The notes under the pieces are model-generated. The model was not told where the DNA came from. It made no database searches and worked only from the letters and a program-made list of their open reading frames with translations. Below are positions 19,247-29,242 of a stretch of DNA of 64,000 bases, piece by piece. Within the stretch, counting starts at the first letter, position 1, and each line of letters begins with the position of its first letter. Source of the stretch: Vibrio owensii CAIM 1854 = LMG 25443. Lineage in GTDB: Bacteria; Pseudomonadota; Gammaproteobacteria; Enterobacterales; Vibrionaceae. The position numbers were made by a program, and so were the translations under genes. The DNA lies in contig NZ_JPRD01000006.1 in assembly GCF_000817815.1 (NCBI RefSeq), forward strand, positions 62,001-126,000, read 5' to 3'.

Positions 19247-20212
19247 TTATTTAATCTCAATACCTTGAGCCTGCATATCGGCATGGTAAGAAGAGCGAAC
19301 AAATGGACCACACGCTGCGTGAGTGAAGCCAAGCTCTAGTGCGATTTCTTTTAGCTCGTCAAACTCTGAAGGTGGAACGTAACGTTCTACTGGTAAGTGG
19401 TGACGGCTTGGTGCTAGGTACTGACCAAGAGTCAACATAGTTACGCCATGTGCACGAAGGTCTTTCAGTACTTCAACGATCTCTTCTTTGGTTTCACCAA
19501 GACCCATCATTAGACCTGATTTCGTCGGTACATTTGGATGCTGCTCTTTGAATTTTTGCAGCAATTGAAGTGACCACTTGTAGTTCGCGCCTGGGCGAGC
19601 TTTACGGTACAGACGAGGTGCTGTTTCTAGGTTGTGGTTGAAGACATCTGGCGGGTTGTCTTTCATTAGATCAAGTGCCACATCCATACGACCACGGAAG
19701 TCAGGAACCAGCGTTTCAATCTTGATGTGCGGGTTTAGTTCGCGGATTTCGCGGTTACAGTTAGCAAAGTGCTCCGCACCGCCGTCGCGCAAATCATCAC
19801 GGTCAACAGAAGTGATTACAACGTACTTCAACTTCATGTCTGCGATGGTTTTCGCTAGTTTCTTCGGCTCTTCAGCTTCAACAGCAAGCGGACGACCATG
19901 GGCAACGTCACAGAATGGACAGCGGCGGGTACAGATCGCGCCTAGGATCATGAAAGTAGCCGTACCGTGGTTAAAACACTCAGCTAGGTTAGGGCAAGAC
20001 GCTTCTTCACATACTGAGTGAAGGTTGTTCTTACGCATTGCTGATTTGATGTCTTGAATACGTTGGCTGTCGGCTGGTAGCTTGATTTTCATCCAATCAG
20101 GCTTACGTAGCACTTCTTTCTGCTCTGTAGGCATGTTCTTTACGGGAATCAATGCCATCTTGTCGGCGTCGCGGTATTTAACGCCTTTTTCCATCTGGAT
20201 TGGTTTGCTCAT
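19247..20212 (-). CDS. lipA: Lipoyl synthase
   Basis: Radical SAM enzyme (321 residues) that inserts two sulfurs into protein-bound octanoyl groups to make lipoyl cofactors for the 2-oxoacid dehydrogenases and glycine cleavage system. The auxiliary cluster cysteines are 68, 73 and 79 ([12 protein letters not shown]); the radical SAM cysteines are 94, 98 and 101 (CTRRCPFC). The conserved RSSYHAD serine lies near the C-terminus. Its start overlaps the lipB stop by 4 bp (ATGA), so the two are coupled. Confidence 0.98.
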   Translation of the reverse strand: MSKPIQMEKGVKYRDADKMALIPVKNMPTEQKEVLRKPDWMKIKLPADSQRIQDIKSAMRKNNLHSVCEEASCPNLAECFNHGTATFMILGAICTRRCPFCDVAHGRPLAVEAEEPKKLAKTIADMKLKYVVITSVDRDDLRDGGAEHFANCNREIRELNPHIKIETLVPDFRGRMDVALDLMKDNPPDVFNHNLETAPRLYRKARPGANYKWSLQLLQKFKEQHPNVPTKSGLMMGLGETKEEIVEVLKDLRAHGVTMLTLGQYLAPSRHHLPVERYVPPSEFDELKEIALELGFTHAACGPFVRSSYHADMQAQGIEIK

Positions 20213-20871
20213 GCTTTGTTACCTTGAGAAGGTGCTTCTGTGCTGAATTCTACTTGCTCGTAATCAAGCAAAGTAACGAGTTCTTGTATTAGTTGTTTTT
20301 CCACGGCTTCGATGTCTTCTGGCCCGCCAACTTGGCTAACCTGAACCATCTCCATTCCTTCATAGCCACATGGGTTTATACGTAAAAACGGACCTAAGTC
20401 CATATTGACGTTCAACGCTAGGCCATGGAATGAGCATCCTTTTCGAATGCGAAGTCCGAGAGAACATATTTTTTTACCGTCGACATAAACGCCCGGAGCG
20501 TCAGGTCGTGCAGCAGAATCGATATTGTATGCCTTAAGAGTGTTAATAACGAGGTTCTCGATGTGCGTAACGAGATCTCGCACTCCTAATTTCTTGCGAC
20601 GTAGATTGATCAAGAAGTACGCGACTAATTGACCCGGGCCATGATAAGTCACCTGACCACCACGATCGCTTTGAACGACAGGAATATCACCCGTATTAAT
20701 CAGGTGCTCGGCTTTGCCCGCCTGACCTTGCGTGAATACTGGGTTGTGTTCTACCAACCAAACTTCATCAGGCGTGTCGTCTGTGCGTTGGTCAGTGAAC
20801 TCATGCATCGCCTTCCATACAGGCTCATAATCTTGGCGTCCAAGTCGTTTCACAACAAGTTGGTGTTGCAT
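20209..20871 (-). CDS. lipB: Octanoyltransferase LipB
   Basis: Transfers octanoate from acyl carrier protein to the lipoyl domains that LipA then converts. In the 220 residues the catalytic pair is likely Cys168 ([10 protein letters not shown]) and Lys134 ([10 protein letters not shown]). HGPGQ near 77-81 is another family motif. It forms the lipBA pair and is preceded by ybeD, from which it is separated by a terminator and 176 bp, so it probably has its own promoter. Confidence 0.97.
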   Translation of the reverse strand: MQHQLVVKRLGRQDYEPVWKAMHEFTDQRTDDTPDEVWLVEHNPVFTQGQAGKAEHLINTGDIPVVQSDRGGQVTYHGPGQLVAYFLINLRRKKLGVRDLVTHIENLVINTLKAYNIDSAARPDAPGVYVDGKKICSLGLRIRKGCSFHGLALNVNMDLGPFLRINPCGYEGMEMVQVSQVGGPEDIEAVEKQLIQELVTLLDYEQVEFSTEAPSQGNKA

Positions 20872-21000
20872 GGGAATTCCTGTCGCTAATAAATAAAGTT
20901 TTTGGATTATAAACCGGATGAACCCGATGCTCTACAGCTGAGTAACAGATTTTTAACTGAAAGATATGTTGGTTTGCATTATCTATATGATAAATAAAAA

Positions 21001-21030
21001 GAAAGCAGCCGAAGCTGCTTTCAAAAAAAA
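21001..21030 (-). terminator. Terminator after ybeD
   Basis: Stem GAAAGCAGC/GCTGCTTTC with loop CGAA. On the minus strand it is followed by TTTTTATTTA; A-runs on the plus side allow action both ways. Confidence 0.88.
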
Positions 21031-21047
21031 TTTAATTTATCAAAAAA

Positions 21048-21326
21048 TTATAGAACCATGCGTACGATGTCGATTTCACCCAGTTCTTTGTAAAGGGTTT
21101 CAACCTGCTCGATAGACGTTGCAGTGATGTTGATAGACACCGAGTGGTAGTTGCCCTTAGCACTTGGTTTTACTGTTGGGCTGTAGTCACCTGGAGCATG
21201 GCGCTGGATAACTTCTAGAACTAGCTCTGGAAGCTCAGGCTTTGCATGACCCATTACCTTGTATGTAAATGAACAAGGGAACTCAAGCAGGTCTTTCAAT
21301 TTTGCATCAGAGTTGATGGTTAGCAT
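21048..21326 (-). CDS. ybeD: YbeD family protein (DUF493)
   Basis: Small cytoplasmic protein of 92 residues with the ACT-like ferredoxin fold of the YbeD family. Function is not established, although the gene sits between dacA and lipB in many gammaproteobacteria, as here. [11 protein letters not shown] near 17 and the C-terminal [11 protein letters not shown] are recognisable. Confidence 0.92.
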
Positions 21327-21398
21327 ATCGGTAACTCCAGTTGGTATTCGTTGCGGTGCGAAATAGTACAGTCAAATTAGGGTGAACTCAAGATTAAC

Positions 21399-21424
21399 AA
21401 AGCCGCCCTAGTTGGCGGCTTTGC
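21399..21424 (-). terminator. Hairpin after dacA
   Basis: Perfect 9-bp stem AAAGCCGCC/GGCGGCTTT with a 6-nt loop. The T-run on the minus strand is short (TTTGTT), so termination may be partial. Confidence 0.7.
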
Positions 21425-21452
21425 AGACTTGTTTGTTGGTCAGAAGCGACTG

Positions 21453-22631
21453 TTAGAAGAAGCTCTTAAACAACAATACGATGTAGTCCCACATGCGGCT
21501 GAATAGGCTGCCTTGGTCTACTGTTTCCAGTGCCATTAGTGGGTACTCAGCAATATCTTCACCATCAATCTGATAGTATAGCTTACCAACTACATCACCT
21601 TTCTTAATTGGGGCTTCTAGCTCTTTTTCAAGTACGAAGCTTGCTTTTAGGTTCTTCGCTTCGCCGCGAGGTAGCGTCACGTAAGTATCTTGGTCAAGAC
21701 CCAGTGCTACTGTGTCTTTGTTACCCATCCATACTTTTTCTTCTACGAAGGTTTCACCCGCTTTGTGTGGTGCCACTGTTTCGAAGAAGCGGAAACCGTA
21801 GCTCAGTAGCTTTTTGCTTTCTGATTTACGTGCGTTTGCATCTTTTGTACCCATTACAACAGCAACCAGACGCATCTGACCTTCTGTTGCAGAACTCACT
21901 AGGCTGTAACCTGCATTGCTCGTGTGACCAGTTTTGATACCGTCAACGTTCATGCTCTTATCCCACAGTAGACCGTTACGGTTGTACTGAGTGATACCGT
22001 TGTAAGTGAATTTCTTATCAGAGTAGATACGGTACTCGTCTGGCACGTCACGGATCAGTGCTTTACCAAGTAGCGCCATATCGTAAGGCGTTGAGTATAG
22101 GTTCGGGTTATCTAGACCGTGAACGTTCGCGAAGTGCGTGTTCTTCATGCCTAGTGTGTTTGCCCATGCGTTCATTAGGTCAACGAATGCGTCTTCTGAG
22201 CCAGCAATGTGTTCTGCCATTGCCACACAAGCATCGTTACCCGATTGAATGATGATGCCGCGGTTTAGGTCGTGAACCTTAACCGTTGTGCCTACTTCGA
22301 TGAACATTTTTGAAGAATCAGGGAAGTTTTTCGCCCAAGCATTCTTGCTGATGGTCACATCATCGTCTTCTGAAATATTACCACGCGCTAGCTCTTGGCC
22401 AATTACGTAGCTGGTCATCATTTTTGTCAGACTAGCAGGAGACAATTTTGTGTTCATCTCTTTCTCAGCCAGAACTTTACCTGAGTTGTAATCCATAAGG
22501 ACATAACCTTTAGCTGCGATTTGAGGCGCATCTGGGACAACAACTGGTGAAGCAAAAGCAGATTGAGCGATGGTTGCAGATAGGGCAACCGAAGAAACGA
22601 GAATAGATTTCACAAACTTATTTTTATTCAT
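21453..22631 (-). CDS. dacA: D-alanyl-D-alanine carboxypeptidase (PBP5 type)
   Basis: Removes the terminal D-Ala from peptidoglycan pentapeptides. 392 residues: a signal peptide ends near Ala27, then the penicillin-binding domain with S67-L-T-K70, S130-G-N and K233-T-G, then the PBP5 C-terminal domain and an amphipathic C-terminal helix (residues about 375-392) that anchors it to the inner membrane. It follows rlpA by 92 bp within the cell-elongation cluster. Confidence 0.97.
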   Translation of the reverse strand: MNKNKFVKSILVSSVALSATIAQSAFASPVVVPDAPQIAAKGYVLMDYNSGKVLAEKEMNTKLSPASLTKMMTSYVIGQELARGNISEDDDVTISKNAWAKNFPDSSKMFIEVGTTVKVHDLNRGIIIQSGNDACVAMAEHIAGSEDAFVDLMNAWANTLGMKNTHFANVHGLDNPNLYSTPYDMALLGKALIRDVPDEYRIYSDKKFTYNGITQYNRNGLLWDKSMNVDGIKTGHTSNAGYSLVSSATEGQMRLVAVVMGTKDANARKSESKKLLSYGFRFFETVAPHKAGETFVEEKVWMGNKDTVALGLDQDTYVTLPRGEAKNLKASFVLEKELEAPIKKGDVVGKLYYQIDGEDIAEYPLMALETVDQGSLFSRMWDYIVLLFKSFF

Positions 22632-22723
22632 GGTAATTCAAATTTTTTGGTTAACTGTCGACATCTTACCAGAATCCCCACTTATGTAAGAGGGGCTCTG
22701 CATAGAAAATCATGACACCAAGG

Positions 22724-23527
22724 TCATTTGCCAGTTTTGTGTTTTTTAATAAATGCGGACGAATAGCCGAGCAACTTTACTTTATCCAGAGTGGCTTGCG
22801 TCAGGGAATAGTCAGTATATGGACCCAACAACAAGCGATACGTATCTTTCGTTGATTCCAAGAAAGTTTCCGTATCCAGCTTTTGACCAAGCTCTTGGCC
22901 TAAAGTTCGCGCTCGATCTTCATATTTTGAAGAAGCAACTTGGATGACATATCTCGGGTGCGCAGCGAGTGACTTTTCATCGGTTGGTTTGTCTACCGTG
23001 ATAACTTCAATCTCTACGTTCGCAGTACCGGTTTTTACGACATCTAGCTTATGTGCCGCGGCGTAGCTCAAATCAATGATGCGACCTTCGTGGAAAGGGC
23101 CCCGGTCATTAACACGTACAACGGTTGATTTGCCATTGTCGGTATTAGTGACTTTCACGTAGCTTGGTAGTGGCAGCGTTTTGTGCGCTGCTGTCATCGA
23201 ATACATGTCGTAGATTTCACCGTTCGATGTTAAGTGGCCTTGGAATTTCTTGCCGTACCATGAGGCACGGCCTTTTTCTGTAAAGCCTTTCGCATCACGA
23301 ACGATTTTGTAATCCGAACCGCGTAGGTTGTAATCGCTGTTACCGCCTAAGCTGTACGGCTCATATTTAGGATGCGCATCCTCAATGTGCTCGACCGAAA
23401 GTGGTTTGTCAGGAGCCACATCGGATTCAAGTTCATAACGGCCGTCTTGCTTTTTTTGGTCGGTAGAAGAACAGCCGGCCAAAATCACAGCAGAGAAGAC
23501 TAAGGAATATAAAGCGCGTTTTTGCAT
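22724..23527 (-). CDS. rlpA: RlpA family septal ring lipoprotein
   Basis: Outer-membrane lipoprotein, 267 residues, lipidated at Cys19 (ILAGC). The double-psi beta-barrel domain (GRASWYGKKFQGHLT through VNDRGPF and RIIDLSYAAA) resembles lytic transglycosylases; in Pseudomonas RlpA cleaves denuded glycan strands. The C-terminal 75 residues form a SPOR domain, which targets septal peptidoglycan. It lies 3 bp after rodA and is almost certainly co-transcribed with it. Confidence 0.95.
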   Translation of the reverse strand: MQKRALYSLVFSAVILAGCSSTDQKKQDGRYELESDVAPDKPLSVEHIEDAHPKYEPYSLGGNSDYNLRGSDYKIVRDAKGFTEKGRASWYGKKFQGHLTSNGEIYDMYSMTAAHKTLPLPSYVKVTNTDNGKSTVVRVNDRGPFHEGRIIDLSYAAAHKLDVVKTGTANVEIEVITVDKPTDEKSLAAHPRYVIQVASSKYEDRARTLGQELGQKLDTETFLESTKDTYRLLLGPYTDYSLTQATLDKVKLLGYSSAFIKKHKTGK

Positions 23528-23530
23528 GGT

Positions 23531-24652
23531 CTAGGTTGCCTTAGAGAATGCTTTTCGATGCGTATGGATCGACATCAGAATGCCAAAACCAGCCATAAGC
23601 GTCACCATCGAGGTACCACCATAACTGATCAACGGTAAAGGTACGCCTACTACAGGTAGGATGCCACTCACCATGCCGATATTTACAAAAATATACACAA
23701 AGAAGCTGAGTACAATACTGCCTGCCATCATTCGACCAAACGCAGTTTGCGCTTGGCTAGCGAGGTAGAGACCTCGGCCAATAATAAATAGATAGATGGT
23801 TAGTAGGCAAAGAAATCCAATCATACCCCATTCTTCTGCAATTACTGCAAAGATAAAGTCAGTGTGTCGCTCTGGAAGGAATTCCAGTTGTGATTGAGTA
23901 CCTTGCAACCAACCTTTGCCTGAAATACCGCCAGAGCCAATCGCGATTTTACTTTGGATAATGTGGTAGCCCGCGCCAAGCGGATCTGATTCTGGGTTAA
24001 ACAAAGTACGTACGCGAACTTTTTGGTATTCGCGCATCAAGAAGAACCACAGAATAGGAATGAAACCACCGAGTGCGATGGCGGCGCCCGCAATGATCTT
24101 CCAGCTGATACCTGCCAAGAAAATAACGAAAATACCGGAAGCGGCAATCAGAATCGACGTACCTAAATCAGGCTGTTTTGCGATAAGAATGGTTGGTAAA
24201 CACACCATAATTAGCGCGACGATGAGTGTTTTGAATGTCGGCGGAAGTGGTTGGCGGCCGATGTAACGCGCGACCATTAACGGCACCGCGAGTTTGAGAA
24301 GTTCGGAAGGTTGGAATCGAACGAAGCCAAGGTTTAGCCAGCGCTGAGCACCTTTGGAGGCTTCACCAAAGAACAACACGCCAAACAGCAGCACCACACC
24401 ACCAACAAACATCAATGGGGCGAGGCTTTCATAGGTTCTGGGCGAGATTTGCGCCAGAACGATCATCACAACCAAAGACAGCACCATACGCATCGCTTGG
24501 CGATCCATCATCGCCAAGCTTTGACCACTTGCGCTGTACATAATAACTAGGCCAAAGCCCATCAATGCAAAGATGCCAAGCAATAACGGCAAGTCGATAT
24601 GGAAGCGTTCAAACAGGGCGCGGTTTTTACCTGTAGAGGGATCCATTTTCAT
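23531..24652 (-). CDS. rodA: Peptidoglycan glycosyltransferase RodA
   Basis: SEDS-family glycan polymerase of the elongasome, 373 residues with about ten membrane helices. The large extracytoplasmic loop contains [22 protein letters not shown] and [19 protein letters not shown] signatures (parts shown). It works with PBP2 (mrdA), whose stop codon shares one base with the rodA start, so the pair is translationally coupled. Confidence 0.97.
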   Translation of the reverse strand: MKMDPSTGKNRALFERFHIDLPLLLGIFALMGFGLVIMYSASGQSLAMMDRQAMRMVLSLVVMIVLAQISPRTYESLAPLMFVGGVVLLFGVLFFGEASKGAQRWLNLGFVRFQPSELLKLAVPLMVARYIGRQPLPPTFKTLIVALIMVCLPTILIAKQPDLGTSILIAASGIFVIFLAGISWKIIAGAAIALGGFIPILWFFLMREYQKVRVRTLFNPESDPLGAGYHIIQSKIAIGSGGISGKGWLQGTQSQLEFLPERHTDFIFAVIAEEWGMIGFLCLLTIYLFIIGRGLYLASQAQTAFGRMMAGSIVLSFFVYIFVNIGMVSGILPVVGVPLPLISYGGTSMVTLMAGFGILMSIHTHRKAFSKAT

Positions 24653-26577
24653 TACTGCGTTACCTCTTCTTTCGCGTTGTTTTGCTCTTCATCAGGTTCT
24701 ATTTTTTCAGGGCCGATAATGACTCGGTCGAAGATCTTTCTCGCGACTGGCGCACCGTTACTGGAACCACCACCGGCGTTTTCTAGCACGACTGATACCA
24801 CAACTTCAGGGTCTTCAAATGGGGCAAAGCCAGTGAACAAGGCGTGGTCGCGTAAGTGTTCGGCGACCTCATCGGCGTTGTACTCTTCGTCTTCGCCAAG
24901 GCCAAATACCTGTGCCGTACCAGACTTACCTGCGGTTTGGTAATCCATGTTGTAGAAAGAGCGACGAGCGGTGCCTTTCGTGCCATGGTTTACTAAACGC
25001 ATGCCTTCTTTCGCCATATTCCAGTACTTGTCTGGCACATTTTGAATAGGTGGGTAGGTGACGTATTCTGAATTTTCTTGCTCTTCGAAATCACCGCCGT
25101 TATCGATGGTGGCTTTCAATAAGTGAGGAGCGGTCACAGCACCTTCGTTGACCAGTACTGAGGTTGCTTTGGCAATCTGCATAGGCGTTGCTGTCCAGTA
25201 ACCCTGACCGATACCAACCGGAATCGTGTCACCCTTGTACCAAGGCGTTTTATGACGAGCCATCTTCCATTCACGAGTCGGCATGTTGGCCTTACTTTCT
25301 TCGTAAATATCGATGCCCGTGTAGTCACCAAAACCAAACATCATCATCCAATTCGAGATGCGGTCGATTCCCATGTCATAAGCCACTTGATAGAAGAAGG
25401 TATCCACGGACTCTTCAATCGATTTAATGATATCAACTCGGCCATGGCCCCATCGTAACCAGTCACGGAATGGACGAGTGTCTGAATTTGGAATGCGCCA
25501 GTAACCCGGGTCATTACGCGTTGTTTTTGGTGTGATAACACCTTCTTCCAGCGCTGCCACTGCCATAAATGGCTTGATGGTTGAGGCGGGTGGATAGATA
25601 CCTAGTGTCGTTCGGTTCACCAATGGGCGGTTTTTGTCGTTCAGTAGGGCGCGGTATGCTTTGCCAGAAATACCGTGTACGAAAGCGTTCGGGTCGTAAC
25701 TTGGGCTCGACACCATCGCAAGTACGCCGTTGTCTCTTGGATCAAGTACGACAGCACTGCCACGTCGACCATCAAGCAGTTGGTGTACGTAGAGCTGTAG
25801 GTTGATATCAAGGTTCAATACGATGTCTTTGCCCGGGATCGGTGGTACGTACTTTAAGGTGCGGATCACGCGGCCACGACTGTTGACTTCAACTTCTTGA
25901 TAGCCGGCAGTTCCGTGCAATAAATCCTCGTAGTACTTTTCAATACCTAACTTACCGATGTCACGAGTCGCTTGGTAGTTGGCATCTTTTTCTTCACGGA
26001 TCAGACGTTGCATATCACGATCGTTAATACGCGATACGTAGCCGATAACGTGGGTAAGAACTTCACTGAATGGATAATAGCGTTTCAGTGTTGCGCTGAT
26101 TTCCACACCAGGGAATCGGTATTGATTTACCGAGAAGATAGCCACTTGGCTTTCATCTAATTGAGTCAGTAATGGTACCGATTTGAAGCGGCGAGTACGC
26201 TTGCGTTCACGATGGAAACGCTCGACCTGTTCTGGTGTGATCTCAAGGATGGTTTGTAGCTCTTTGATCGTACCGTCAATGTCTTTGATTTTTTCTGGAG
26301 TCAGTTCCAAGTTGAAGACAGGGCGGTTTTCAGCGAGCAAAATACCGTTGCGGTCATAGATAAGACCACGGTTAGGCGCAATTGGCACCACTTTGATGCG
26401 GTTGTCGTTAGAACGGGTTTGGTAGTCTTGGAACTGGTTCACCTGAATGTTGTACATGTTGGCGACCAGCAAGCCCATCAAAATGACGATACCCAGAAAA
26501 GCAAAAATAGCGCGACTAGAAAATAGGCGCGCTTCTGCTTGGTAATCTCGAATTTGACTGCGGCGTTTACGAATCAT
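24652..26577 (-). CDS. mrdA: Penicillin-binding protein 2
   Basis: Elongation-specific transpeptidase, 641 residues, partner of RodA. One membrane anchor lies near residues 23-45. A pedestal domain follows, then the transpeptidase domain with S332-T-I-K335, S390-V-D392 and K551-S-G553. The C-terminus is acidic. The start is 29 bp downstream of the rlmH stop. Confidence 0.97.
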   Translation of the reverse strand: MIRKRRSQIRDYQAEARLFSSRAIFAFLGIVILMGLLVANMYNIQVNQFQDYQTRSNDNRIKVVPIAPNRGLIYDRNGILLAENRPVFNLELTPEKIKDIDGTIKELQTILEITPEQVERFHRERKRTRRFKSVPLLTQLDESQVAIFSVNQYRFPGVEISATLKRYYPFSEVLTHVIGYVSRINDRDMQRLIREEKDANYQATRDIGKLGIEKYYEDLLHGTAGYQEVEVNSRGRVIRTLKYVPPIPGKDIVLNLDINLQLYVHQLLDGRRGSAVVLDPRDNGVLAMVSSPSYDPNAFVHGISGKAYRALLNDKNRPLVNRTTLGIYPPASTIKPFMAVAALEEGVITPKTTRNDPGYWRIPNSDTRPFRDWLRWGHGRVDIIKSIEESVDTFFYQVAYDMGIDRISNWMMMFGFGDYTGIDIYEESKANMPTREWKMARHKTPWYKGDTIPVGIGQGYWTATPMQIAKATSVLVNEGAVTAPHLLKATIDNGGDFEEQENSEYVTYPPIQNVPDKYWNMAKEGMRLVNHGTKGTARRSFYNMDYQTAGKSGTAQVFGLGEDEEYNADEVAEHLRDHALFTGFAPFEDPEVVVSVVLENAGGGSSNGAPVARKIFDRVIIGPEKIEPDEEQNNAKEEVTQ

Positions 26578-26606
26578 TAACGCTTGTCTCTACAGCTTAG
26601 TAGCGA

Positions 26607-27077
26607 TTATTCGCGGTGGTAAGGGTGGTTAGCAGTAATGCTCCACGCTCGGTATAAACTTTCCGCCATCACGATACGCACAAGTGGGTGCGGTAGCGTC
26701 AGGGCTGACAGTGACCAACTTTGGTCTGCAGCGGCTTTACATGCTGGAGCTAAACCTTCAGGGCCACCGATCAGAATCGATACGTCACGTCCATCGAGTT
26801 TCCACGCTTCCAATTGTTCTGCCAGTTGTGGGGTGTCCCACTTTTTGCCCGGGATATCTAGGGTGACGATACGTGCACCTTTCGGCACGGCTGCCAACAT
26901 CGCTTCGCCTTCTTTTTGCAAGATACGCGCGATGTCTGCATTTTTGCCGCGTTTGCCCGCAGGGATTTCAACCAACTCGAGTGGCATATCGTGTGGGAAA
27001 CGACGACGGTATTCTTGAAAACCTTCTTCGACCCATTTTGGCATTTTTGTGCCGACGGCAATTAGTTGAATTTTCAA
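26607..27077 (-). CDS. rlmH: 23S rRNA (pseudouridine-1915-N3)-methyltransferase RlmH
   Basis: SPOUT methyltransferase that methylates pseudouridine 1915 in helix 69 of 23S rRNA, acting on assembled 70S ribosomes. Its 156 residues match E. coli RlmH in length. The SAM-binding knot contains [10 protein letters not shown], and the C-terminal LYRAWSI...HPYHRE tail is conserved. It starts 4 bp after rsfS, as in E. coli. Confidence 0.97.
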   Translation of the reverse strand: MKIQLIAVGTKMPKWVEEGFQEYRRRFPHDMPLELVEIPAGKRGKNADIARILQKEGEAMLAAVPKGARIVTLDIPGKKWDTPQLAEQLEAWKLDGRDVSILIGGPEGLAPACKAAADQSWSLSALTLPHPLVRIVMAESLYRAWSITANHPYHRE

Positions 27078-27081
27078 ACGA

Positions 27082-27399
27082 TTAACCCCAGAGTTTTTCT
27101 AGTTGGTATAGCTCGCGGTGCTCTTCTTGCATCACGTGAAGCATTGCGTCACCCATATCTAGGACAACCCATTCACCTTCATTTTCGCCTTCCATACCTA
27201 GCGGCTCTAGACCTGCTTTCTTCACTTCAGATGCGACGTGATCAGCGATAGATGAAACGTGACGCTTAGACGTACCAGTACAAATGATCATGTAATCTGT
27301 CACGCTTGATTTGCCTTCTACACCTAGAATAACAATCTCTTCCGCTTTCATGTCGTCGGCTTTATCGGCTAAAAAGTCTTTAAGTTCTTCGCGAAGCAC
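27082..27399 (-). CDS. rsfS: Ribosome silencing factor RsfS
   Basis: Binds ribosomal protein L14 and blocks subunit joining when nutrients are short. I choose the GTG at 27399: it gives 105 residues, the E. coli length, and is preceded by a strong GAGGA site 8 bp away. An in-frame ATG at 27456 would add 19 polar residues that do not belong to the family. The gene follows holA directly; nadD, which lies here in E. coli, is absent. Confidence 0.93.
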   Translation of the reverse strand: MLREELKDFLADKADDMKAEEIVILGVEGKSSVTDYMIICTGTSKRHVSSIADHVASEVKKAGLEPLGMEGENEGEWVVLDMGDAMLHVMQEEHRELYQLEKLWG

Positions 27400-27488
27400 T
27401 CGGTTTTCCTCGGTATTTTCTTTTCTGTCTGTGGGCTTTTGAATGATGGTCATCAAAACTGGTCGCGCACTATATCACGCTTTGAATG

Positions 27489-28508
27489 TTAAATTGCCAG
27501 CTTAATATCAGGAGAGCAGGTTTCTAAGCTCAACTGGTGGATCGTTGGCCACACAGATTCATCATATTGAGTTTTGGCTTTTATCTCGGCATGCGCCAAA
27601 AGAGACAAAAGTGCACAAATTCGTGAGGCTGACAGACGAGTCAGAGCAGCATTGTAGAGTGGACGTTTGTTTTGCCACACTCGATGCTTTTCAAACACCT
27701 GACTCATGCCCATTTGGGTTAAGTCACGGTGCATATTCAGTAGTTGGTTGAACTCTTTTTGGACACTACGGATCAGAATAACGGTTTCTACGCCTTCTGC
27801 TTCCAGTTGGCGCAGAATGCGTTGGGCACGGTTGCCTTTGCCAGCAAGTAGAGCATCAATCCAGTGGAACGTTGTAAAGTGGTTATGGCGGCTTAGAGCC
27901 TCTTCTAAGCGTACAACGGTCAGTTCACCATCAGGATAGAGTAGAGCAAGTTTCTCTAAACTTTGCGATAGCGCGAACAAATTACCTTCGTGCCACTGTG
28001 CCAACATTTGCAGTGATTGTTGGTCTGCTTTTAGCCCTAAAGCTCGGCAACGTGCTTGGACGAACATTGGTAAACGCTGTAAATCTGGCGTTAAGCAGCT
28101 TACCCAATCGCCTTTGCCGCTCAGAGCTTTAAACCACTTTGCGTTCTCTTGCGCTTTGGTCAGCTTGCTACCCACAACCACAAGCATGATGTCGTCGTGC
28201 AGCATTTCGCATAGGTTGACCAGCTCTTTACTGATCGCTGCGTTAGCTCCTGCCTCTGGCAGCTCCAGCTCAATGAGTTGACGGCTAGAGAATAGACTTA
28301 GCGCTTGGAAGCAGTCGTACACTTGATTCCAATCTAAGCTGGCATCGACAGCAAAACGGTGTCTTTCTTCAAAGCCTTGTTGACGAGCCATGTTTTGGAT
28401 CGTTTGACGGCTTTCTTGAATCAACAGAGGTTCATTACCAAAGATCAGGTAAACCTGCTTAATGTGTTTCGCTAGATGGTCAGCCAGCTTGTCGGCAAAA
28501 ATTCGCAT
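27489..28508 (-). CDS. holA: DNA polymerase III delta subunit
   Basis: The delta subunit opens the beta sliding clamp within the clamp loader. Its 339 residues match the family (E. coli 343). The N-terminal QVYLIFGNEPLLIQES motif is characteristic. It starts 5 bp after lptE, an arrangement shared with E. coli. Confidence 0.96.
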   Translation of the reverse strand: MRIFADKLADHLAKHIKQVYLIFGNEPLLIQESRQTIQNMARQQGFEERHRFAVDASLDWNQVYDCFQALSLFSSRQLIELELPEAGANAAISKELVNLCEMLHDDIMLVVVGSKLTKAQENAKWFKALSGKGDWVSCLTPDLQRLPMFVQARCRALGLKADQQSLQMLAQWHEGNLFALSQSLEKLALLYPDGELTVVRLEEALSRHNHFTTFHWIDALLAGKGNRAQRILRQLEAEGVETVILIRSVQKEFNQLLNMHRDLTQMGMSQVFEKHRVWQNKRPLYNAALTRLSASRICALLSLLAHAEIKAKTQYDESVWPTIHQLSLETCSPDIKLAI

Positions 28509-28513
28509 TCTGA

Positions 28514-29071
28514 TTAAGAGTTTGTGTTCGTAGAGTTAGCGTTTGTTGTCTCAGGAGCAACGTGGCCTTGTTCGTATTCCGCTCGAACACGACCAAGCTG
28601 ACGCATCATTTGGCTCGCCGCTTGTTGACGCATTTCGTCTTCGATTACATCACGTTCAACCGATTTTGCTAGTGCAGTTAGCGGGTTGTCTAGGTAGTTA
28701 CGGTTTACCGTTGTCGTAAAGTTTTTTGCGCCGAAACCCGGAATGGTCACGCGGTATTGCACTACGTAAGTCAGTTCTTTTTCTGCAGCACGGCTGTTTT
28801 GGTACAGAGACAGCGTGCGTTCGTCGATGGTTGCTTCAATGAGATGCAGGTTTGGTGTATTCGAAGATGGTTGAACCAAGTCGACTTTATTCAATTCAAG
28901 TTGATCGCGGATGTAGCGCGTAAGAGGGCTGTATTCGTCGTAGCTTGTGAAAGACATTGTGTGCAGTTCTTCCGGAACGGAGTACTCACCACGAAGGTGA
29001 AAACCACAGGCAGAAAGAAGCCCCGCTAATACCAATACCACTGGTAGTTTAATCAAAGAGAAAAAGCGCAT
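28514..29071 (-). CDS. lptE: LPS assembly lipoprotein LptE
   Basis: Outer-membrane lipoprotein that plugs the LptD barrel and helps insert LPS. 185 residues, lipidated at Cys22 (LLSACGFHLRG). The mature FHLRGEYSVPEEL start is typical of LptE. The last 20 residues are low-complexity (Asn, Thr, Ser). A hairpin separates it from leuS 171 bp upstream, so expression may be partly independent. Confidence 0.96.
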   Translation of the reverse strand: MRFFSLIKLPVVLVLAGLLSACGFHLRGEYSVPEELHTMSFTSYDEYSPLTRYIRDQLELNKVDLVQPSSNTPNLHLIEATIDERTLSLYQNSRAAEKELTYVVQYRVTIPGFGAKNFTTTVNRNYLDNPLTALAKSVERDVIEDEMRQQAASQMMRQLGRVRAEYEQGHVAPETTNANSTNTNS

Positions 29072-29143
29072 TGATTGTATTCATCCTAAATTGAAGGGGT
29101 TATTTACCTTAAGCCACTCGGCGTGAATGGTTTGAGGTAAATA

Positions 29144-29175
29144 AACAGGGTGATGACTCACCCTGTTAAAAGACT
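29144..29175 (-). terminator. Hairpin between leuS and lptE
   Basis: Stem AACAGGGTGA/TCACCCTGTT at 29144-29167. On the minus strand it is followed by TATTTACC, a poor T-run, so it may only attenuate read-through. A second imperfect hairpin, GCCGAACGAA...TTCGCTCGGC, lies next to it at about 29179-29202. Confidence 0.6.
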
Positions 29176-29242
29176 CATGCCGAACGAATAAGTTCGCTCG
29201 GCGTTGAGTTTTTGCAAGCTGCGTTTCGTTAATAGCGAGAGG

